Positions 59,153 through 64,000 of a DNA stretch of 64,000 nt are shown here, piece by piece. Position numbers and translations under genes: made by a program. The DNA is taken from contig OZ026528.1 in the NCBI GenBank assembly GCA_964019695.1, positions 54,342,495 through 54,406,494 on the forward strand, in the 5' to 3' direction. The stretch's first letter is position 1, and each line of letters opens with the position of its first letter. This stretch comes from Loripinus fragilis. Its lineage: Eukaryota > Mollusca > Bivalvia > Lucinida > Lucinidae. The notes beneath the pieces were generated by a model, which saw only the letters and a program-made list of their open reading frames with translations, had not been told where the DNA came from and searched no databases.

Positions 59153-60774
59153 ACACACACACAAGAAAAAGTTTGACCCCCCTGGAAATGTTAGAATCCC
59201 TCTGGATCCTTTGAAAAGTATGGTTTTTTCACTGTTATAAAACCATTGGACCCCATCTGTAAACTGTAAAATAAGTTGAGGTCTAAAAAAACAACGTCAA
59301 GGCTGTATTCTGGGTCGACGGGCCTGGACCCCTGACGAAAATTCCTGGATCCGCGCGTGAATCAGTACTGAGCAGAGGCTAAAGTGTCTTGCCCAAGGAT
59401 TCAACGCAGTATCGCTGGTATTAAAGGCTTAAACCAATGACCTCTCAATTTCTTTGCGTCAGAAATTAGTATTGACCTGGAGCAGCAGTAGATCTTAAAA
59501 ACTTCAAACTTTTGGTTGAATATCATAAGCTTGCCTCTTGGAAAATGGATTGTTGACAGTGCTTTATATCCCTGCAATACATTTATTTGAACATATTTTG
59601 CTAACACAACTCAACTAATGAAATTGACCCTTAAAGCGCAAATCACGACTGCAGCAGACGACAAATTTGGTGACATCTTGCCCAATTTTCGAAAATAATA
59701 AGGTATAATATTTCATGAGAATCATCTGCTGGCAGACGATTCTGATGAAATATCATGCCTTATTTGTTATCTTGAAAAAGCAGCAAAATTTTAAAGTGTC
59801 GTCTGCTGCAAATTCTAGATGGCGCTTTATGGGTTAAAGAGGCAAACAGTGAGTGTCTCCACTCTTTGCCCAAAACGCTGAAACATTTCAGCAGATGACA
59901 AACTTTAGCATTTTGAAAGTAGAATTTTTACCAGTTAATCAACATTTTCCATAAAAGTTTAAACTTATTCAAGAAGGGTTGTTGTCAGTTACTAGCGAAA
60001 GTATGTGCACGAAGTACTGGTTAACTGCTTGTTCAAGCTTGCCCAGGAAAAAGTATGGTTAGGTGAACTGACCGTCCAGCCATGACCATAGCTGTTGACT
60101 TGGGACGTAAAGCAACAAAACAAACAATTATTAGTCCGTAAAAATGGTAAGAGAGTGAGTCTTTGAAAAGTTCTTGAAATTTACACAAAGTTGCCTGTAT
60201 GAACACTGTAATGTAAACAACCCATATAAGTGCTCAGTGCGCCCTGATAGTAATGGTGTTCCAGGGTTCCCGCAGGCTTGAAAAGTACTTGAATATACAG
60301 TACTGTGTTGAAAAGTCCTTGAGAATAAAATTTGCCTTGAAAGTACTTGAAAAACACCCACAGGGCCTTGAAAAGTCTTTGAATTTTACCATTTGCCAGA
60401 GGATTTAACACTGTTTTTTGGAGGCCTAAATCAGTATAAAATTGTGGTGCCTTTATTTGGTGCAGCAATTGCATCAAATAAAGGCACCATAATTTTACAC
60501 TGATTTTCTAAAACTAATAGCATTTCAGAAGTAGAATTTTAACTTGTGAACCAGTATTTTTCAAGTTTTCAGTCCTTGAAAATGGTAGGAAGTCTCCCAG
60601 AAGTCCTTGAAAAATCCTTGAATTTTGCACGAACTTGGCTCTATGAACCTTGTGTGCACTTATAAGGTTGAATTCGGTAATTAAATTTCTTGTTATTTCA
60701 AATAGGTTCGGCAATACAGAACACTATATGATGTGGCAATCGACATGTTTGGTCATGTGGACAAGAAATCCACG
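54727..60774 (+). CDS. UBTF: Nucleolar transcription factor UBF, N-terminal part (4 coding exons; continues beyond window)
   Basis: UBF is an HMG-box protein that binds ribosomal gene promoters and helps recruit SL1 and RNA polymerase I in the nucleolus. Exons 54747-54783, 56540-56584, 58102-58286 and 60706-60774 join in phase to 112 codons. After a Ser/Thr/Glu-rich start, residues 31-112 align with human UBF residues about 20-100: a Trp (ATWDQEN against DRWSQED), IDWKEVSFGDF (human MDWEKVAFKDF), a Cys and KW (SVKW against KLKW), then VRQYRTLYDVAIDMFGHV (human VRKFRTLTELILDAQEHV). This is the N-terminal dimerisation region, ahead of HMG box 1, which is outside the window. The start ATG is chosen because the exon gives a plausible short N terminus and follows a probable 5' UTR. 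An ortholog of a lineage-specific paralog is possible. Confidence 0.85.
54797..55073 (+). mobile_element. SINE family S1, 5'-truncated, close to a splice donor
   Basis: Begins in the middle of the tRNA-like head (cagatccaggggtcttgagt, B box gagttcgatcccgg) and runs to caatacaagcaaacaaacaa. Its start is 13 nt downstream of the exon 1 donor. Confidence 0.8.
56215..56400. mobile_element. MITE family F1, copy 8
   Basis: aattgtaaatacatgtattt, cttacccatcatttttaaca, the hairpin agaacagtctcactgagacg / tctcctttgagta, cccaaaacatatgttttcat and gaaataagaaaactaattt. Confidence 0.8.
56540..56584 (+). CDS. UBTF: UBTF second coding exon
   Basis: Acceptor gctctttttcag, donor accg|gtatgg; 45 nt in phase 1 to 1. 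Encodes (D)MEHRRDSSSAEPDT. It is low complexity and not conserved, so it rests on good splice signals and phase fit on both sides. Confidence 0.7.
56648..57069. mobile_element. Element F6, copy 2
   Basis: cagggttcccacaagctctg at the left; gtttttgaatttctgtagga, accctg at the right. A perfect palindrome, ctagctgtcggacacttgcg / tgtccgacagctag, marks the centre (56812-56846), extended by ccaccagtagcca / ttgctactggtgg. Interior repeats of aaatcatggaa. Confidence 0.75.
57575..57800 (+). repeat. Repeat F17, forward copy
   Basis: gtgattttgttacctgcgca, tcctgcattt, ctgggatgcaaagtttttat ... gcgagtcccaggacccataa ... tgtaaataaatcac. It is found again in reverse at 60908-61115; the two copies sit in neighbouring UBTF introns. 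Confidence 0.75.
57855..58053 (+). mobile_element. MITE family F7, copy 4
   Basis: Ends atgggtgaaagttttcagta and tgaactttcacccat. Central hairpin ggctgactttccatagaaag / tcagcc. Flanking cttat-like bases (57849 and 58055) may be a target duplication. It lies 48 bp upstream of the third coding exon of UBTF. Confidence 0.8.
58102..58286 (+). CDS. UBTF: UBTF third coding exon (conserved core)
   Basis: Acceptor tgttttttttcag, donor tcg|gtaatt; phase 1 to 0. It encodes EPSATWDQENVNKLIQRVMI, ISKANKMDDTPFTKH, TIDWKEVSFGDFTAHACSVK and WEKMLMS. The D-W-K/E-x-V-x-F-x-D-F and C-x(2)-K-W motifs are the basis for the UBF call. Confidence 0.87.
58355..58592. mobile_element. MITE family F2, copy 5
   Basis: gagccgcagcatgtgatttc at the left; ggaaatcccatgctacggct, ca at the right. 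Interior as in copy 1, including cgcatatgcgcaggctgatc. A separate small palindrome follows (58663-58735: tcgcgaaaataaagtcctcg and partner). Confidence 0.8.
58800..58965. mobile_element. MITE family F1, copy 9
   Basis: tacccatccgttttaacata, tttcaggtgctcaaacgagc, a shortened hairpin catctcaatgagtaccc, acagcatatgtttggttgag and the tail aaataagaaaaatcaat. Confidence 0.75.
59022..59360 (+). repeat. Repeat F18, copy with poly-C/AC tract
   Basis: tgcggatccagagggggata, gtccggacccccctgg at the left; gggcctggacccctgacgaa, attcctggatccgcgcgtg at the right. The middle is replaced by a 32-C homopolymer (59107-59138) and (ac)12 (59139-59162). Confidence 0.7.
59627..59838. mobile_element. MITE family F3, copy 3
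   Basis: acccttaaagcgcaaatcac, gactgcagcagacgacaa at the left; gtcgtctgctgcaaattcta, gatggcgctttatgggtt at the right. Centre gagaatcatctgctggcaga / cgattctgatgaaatatca. Confidence 0.8.
59965..60128 (+). mobile_element. SINE family S1, 3' fragment
   Basis: attcaagaagggttgttgtc through tatgtgcacgaagtactggt and tgttgacttgggacgtaaag to caacaaaacaaacaatt. Confidence 0.75.
60262..60655. mobile_element. MITE with ccttgaaaagt repeats (F6-related), copy 1
   Basis: ccagggttcccgcaggcttg at the left and, on the right, gcacgaacttggctctatga, accttgt. Repeated ccttgaaaagtacttgaa units flank a hairpin (aaaattgtggtgcctttatt / aaataaaggcaccataattt). A close relative lies at 61666-62075. Confidence 0.65.
60706..60774 (+). 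CDS. UBTF: UBTF fourth coding exon
   Basis: Acceptor tttcaaatag, donor acg|gtaagt; 23 codons in phase 0: VRQYRTLYDVAIDMFGHVDK then KST. It aligns with human VRKFRTLTELILDAQEHVKN, directly before HMG box 1. Confidence 0.9.
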
Positions 60775-60907
60775 GTAAGTCAACTGAGAAATCGCAGGGA
60801 CACGTAAATGGCTAAAAAGTATTTTTGCAAAGAAAATTTTAGTTGACCTAATGAACAGATATAGCACAAAGAAATTAGCTTAGCTTACTGAGGAGTTGAC
60901 CAGTGAT

Positions 60908-61115
60908 TCATTTACAGTTTTGGGCTAATGGGTCCTGGGACTCACTGTTTCCCATGTGAATGAGTCCCAACTGCAAACTTATGAGTCTAGAACACTATTT
61001 TGAATGACAAGTCTGCAATACTTTTGCATCCTGGGACTCACTGAAATAAAAACTTTGCATCCCAGAGACAAAATTATGTGCAAAAGATGCAGGATGCGCA
61101 GGTAACAAAATCACT
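60908..61115 (-). repeat. Repeat F17, reverse copy
   Basis: Reverse complement of 57575-57800: gtgattcatttacagttttg, tgggtcctgggactcactgt, tgcatcccagagacaaaatt and gatgcgcaggtaacaaaatc. It is diverged by perhaps 10 percent. Confidence 0.75.
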
Positions 61116-61429
61116 GGTTGACATATGCTGCAAGGGGGTAGAATCAACAAAGTTGCTTGACAGGGACAAGAAATTGTAATAAAGTACTTTCCAAAGAAAC
61201 TTTATTTGTCCTAAAGAACAGATCTACATGTAGCATAAAGTAATTAGCTGAGCCCTAGCTGTGCAGTTGTCATTTAAATTACTGCATAGGTGTGGAAAAG
61301 AAGGAAAAAAAATGATACTTGGCCAGGGACAAGTATATAGCTTAAAATGTACTAGTCCAAAGAAATCTTAGTTGTCCTTAACGGACGTACAGCAAAGAAC
61401 ATAGCTTAGCCCTTACTATGCTGATCGAC

Positions 61430-61645
61430 ACAACAAAAGCTGTCTTCAGGGTTTCTGTCTTTTTGATAAAGGGAGAATCAAACCAGTCTTCTCAGCCTCA
61501 GAGATTTGATAGAAAAAACGAAATTTCGCTTGTAGCAAGTTTAGATATGATACTTTCCAAAAAGCCAATATCAAGGCGCTGATCAGTCTGTGTGGATGGG
61601 CAGGCTGAACTGGGCCTTTGTTATTTGCACACCTTGAGGCCCATG
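61430..61645. mobile_element. MITE family F4, copy 3 (ends worn)
   Basis: aaaagctgtcttcagggttt and the partner end cacaccttgaggcccatg. Inner gctgatcagtctgtgtggat, gggcaggctgaactgggcct. Confidence 0.65.
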
Positions 61646-61665
61646 TTTAAACTCTTTTATAACCA

Positions 61666-62075
61666 CAGGGTTCGCACAGGCTTGAAAAGTACTTGAATTT
61701 AGAGGGCTTTCTTGAAAAGTCCTTGAAAGTTAAATCTGCCTTGAAAAGTACTGGAAAATCATTCAAAGGCCTTGAAAAATCCTTGAATTCTTCTATTTTC
61801 TGTAGAACTTAACACAGTTGATAGAGATCTAAATCAGTATGAAATTGTTGTGCCTTTATTTGTTGCAGCAAATGCTGCACCAAATAAAGGCACAACAAGT
61901 TCATACTTATATTTTAGTACTAATTTCTCCATTATCTCAGTCTAGCATTTTTGAAGAAGAACTTTAACACTTCAATTAGTATTTTTCCTAAACTTTTAGT
62001 CCTTGAAACTTTAAAATAGTCTTGAGAAGTCTTTGAAAAGTTGTTTAATTTTACTCAAACTTCCCGAACCAGATG
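61666..62075. mobile_element. MITE with ccttgaaaagt repeats (F6-related), copy 2
   Basis: cagggttcgcacaggcttga at the left; aaacttcccgaaccaga-like text at the right. Central hairpin tgcctttatttgttgcagca / gctgcaccaaataaaggca. Confidence 0.6.
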
Positions 62076-62727
62076 CATTCTCCATTGTAAGCAGGGTAAA
62101 GCCATATTTGACCAGGATCTATACAAATGACAATTTGAACAATAAAGTAAATGAAATGTGTCCATCACACCTGACGTGATGTTCAATACATAACATGTTT
62201 GTCTTCCCAGGGGACAAAAATATTTCAATATTGCACTTGTCCTGCAGGATGAGTGACTTACAATTTTCACTCCTCCTGCAAACACATGCACTTGTCCTTT
62301 AAAAGCGTATGCAATAAAGAACAAAAGGGAGTAATGTGCTTTGGGAAGAATTATTCATCCTTTCTAGATTTCACTCGTAATTACGAGCGGACGAGTGGAA
62401 TTTTGTCGCCTGCTTCCAACACTGAAACCACAGGACAGATTCAACAAACAAATTTGCATGCTGGGTAATTTTTTATGCTTCTATCATTGTATGCTGATTT
62501 TTTTTCAAAAATATGCTATCAGAATGTCAAAAAGTCAACAGCTACAACCCTAATGCAGGTGAAGTGTTAATTTAAGCACTTAAAAGTTCAACATGAATTT
62601 GGCTTTAGTTTTGTCGGTGAAAGTGTTTTGTTTTTTGTTTTTCCCAAAAGTCATGTCTCACAAATTGTGAAAATGCTCAATTTTGTGAATTTTGAAAATG
62701 GGGGTACCAATATTCAAAGTTGCATCC

Positions 62728-63035
62728 TGCATGTGCGTATCCAGAGGGAGGGGGGGGGCAGGGGTCCGGACCCTTACTTGAAAATTACAAAAATATAGGG
62801 TCCCTTAGCAATACTGGTCCGGATCCCCTTAGAATCACAAAGCTACCAAGCCAGCATTCAATGTTTGGTCATCATGGGCCTGCCAGCAAAACGCCATTGA
62901 AATGGCGTTTCGCTGGCTGGCCATTGATTGCCGGCTAAAAGTGGTATTTGGATCCTTCCTCCCCTCATCAAACTAAAAAAAAACCCCGTCGAGTTGGACC
63001 CCCTCTGACAAAACTTTCTGGATCCGGGCATGTCC
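62728..63035 (+). repeat. Repeat F18, forward copy
   Basis: atgtgcgtatccagagggag at the left, ctttctggatccgggcatg at the right. Central hairpin cagcaaaacgccattgaaat / ggcgtttcgctgg. A G run of 8 stands at about 62751. Confidence 0.7.
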
Positions 63036-63207
63036 TGCATGTACTAATTATAACATTTTATCAATATCTTTACTGTCTTGGGTAAATGACATGTCTGTCT
63101 ATTTTAGGATGCAAAAAGAGAAGTCTTTTTATTTTAAACAATAAAATTTTGGGTGGTGTCAGAGGTAGGGCATTTGGCGAGTATACTTTCCAGGATGGTA
63201 TTCCAGG

Positions 63208-63607
63208 TTTCCCACCAGCTCTGGAAATCCTGGAAAACCTGGAAAATCACAAAAAAAGTTCCATGCATGGAAAAATCATGAAATTTGAAAAAAAAACCCC
63301 TGAAAAATCTTGGAATTTTGTGAAATAATTTGATGAAACCACCAGTTGCATGAAATCTAGCTGTCGGACACATGTGTCCCAGCCAGTTTTCTGGCTACTG
63401 GTGGTTTCAAGTTTTAATTATTTCAAAATGTATGCATGGTCTGTCTACAAGCATGGTGTTGTTGCTGCATTTGGCATTTATGCTCAGCGTGGTGAAGATG
63501 CTGCTAAAAGAAGAGGTTGGAGGCAGTGCATTAAATAGTCATGGAAATTACATTGCTGATCATGGAAAATCATGGAATTGTGTTTTTGAATTTCTGTGTG
63601 AACCCTG
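63208..63607. mobile_element. Element F6, copy 3
   Basis: ccaggtttcccaccagctct, tggaaatcc at the left, gaatttctgtgtgaaccctg at the right. Central region ccaccagttgcatgaaatct with partner ggctactggtggtttcaag. Resembles 56648-57069 closely. Confidence 0.7.
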
Positions 63608-63626
63608 TATTCCTTGTTACTGGATC

Positions 63627-63858
63627 TGGGCTTTGATTCGACAAAACCTGCCTTCGGGGTTTCAGACAAAGCGAGACTCACACCAGTCTCCTCAGCTACA
63701 GAGAATAGATAGAAAATTGAAATTTGGCTTTTAGCAAGTTTAGATATGATACTTTCCGAAAAAAGAATAACATAGGCCCTGATCAGACTGTGCAGGCTGG
63801 TCTGCGCCTGTGTTGTTCTTGAATCCCTGAAGACAAATTTTCTCGGGTCGAGGTCCAT
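63627..63858. mobile_element. MITE family F4, copy 4
   Basis: ctgggctttgattcgacaaa, acctgccttcggggttt; right end ccctgaagacaaattttctc, gggtcgaggtcca. Inner gccctgatcagactgtgcag. Confidence 0.75.
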
Positions 63859-64000
63859 ATACTAAAGGACTTTATCATATACCTATACATGATACATCTT
63901 TTGAACTGTCTGTTTTCTGGCCATCTGATACAGAAAGCTGGGTCAACGAACTGAGGTTTTCTGATTCCATATCACTATCCTTTAAAACTAGGCTAACGTC

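Larger units (their letters stand above)
60775..64000 (+). other. UBTF intron (to window edge)
   Basis: No further UBTF exon is recognised, in particular nothing like HMG box 1. Contents: F17 reverse (60908-61115), F4 (61430-61645), the ccttgaaaagt MITE (61666-62075), an F5 piece (62460-62530), F18 (62728-63035), F6 (63208-63607), F4 (63627-63858) and a repeat shared with 39590 (63908-63990). Confidence 0.6.

Noticed and set aside
63108..63135. Possible fifth UBTF exon (acceptor attttag followed by gatgcaaaaagagaagtc)
   Set aside because: The frame hits a stop after eight codons and shows no likeness to the sequence before HMG box 1.
63484..63858. 124-codon minus-strand frame
   Set aside because: Made of MITE F4 and F6 end sequence.

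Overview
This is animal nuclear DNA: intron-rich, AT-rich and crowded with short inverted-repeat transposons and tRNA-derived SINEs. Protein similarity and the kinds of repeat (for example long elements that begin agctcacctgagc and end in gatcaggtgagcg) suggest a lophotrochozoan, most likely a bivalve mollusc. That placement is inference. Only about 1.8 kb of the 64 kb is host coding sequence, from two genes on the + strand.

Gene 1 (5651-29003) is a complete NDUFV1, the 51 kDa FMN- and NADH-binding subunit of mitochondrial complex I. I reconstruct 13 coding exons with GT-AG introns and consistent phase throughout, giving 473 residues. An ETS/NRF-2-type acttccgg site lies 74 bp before the ATG and an AATAAA lies 28 bp after the stop. 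Gene 2 begins at 54727 or earlier and runs off the right edge. Its four visible coding exons (112 residues) encode the N-terminal region of UBTF (UBF), the RNA polymerase I transcription factor. Its HMG boxes must lie beyond 64000, and its 5' noncoding exon is not securely located.

The most interesting region is NDUFV1 intron 12 (24136-28925). A short-TIR MITE there is interrupted by a Penelope-like retroelement (PLE) lying on the minus strand, with a 13-bp target-site duplication. The PLE fragment carries a decayed Cys-rich linker and GIY-YIG endonuclease domain. An ATGA stop/start overlap leads from it into an intact 194-codon reading frame with two C2H2 zinc fingers, and then comes a hammerhead ribozyme motif. 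Another small MITE sits inside the PLE. The interrupted MITE is also flanked by a roughly 55-60 bp direct repeat that duplicates the 3' end of intron 12 and the first 25 bases of exon 13. This creates a decoy terminal exon about 1.9 kb upstream of the real one.

Layout: 1-5560, intergenic repeats and a SINE; 5561-29050, NDUFV1 with repeat-filled introns; 29050-54726, intergenic, including elements with clear TIRs and target-site duplications at 40453, 44612 and 48493 and long tandem-monomer elements at 32177, 47985 and 51248; 54727-64000, the 5' part of UBTF with further MITEs and SINEs in its introns. At least nine short dispersed families recur through both genes. I saw no CRISPR array, rRNA, convincing functional tRNA or third host gene.
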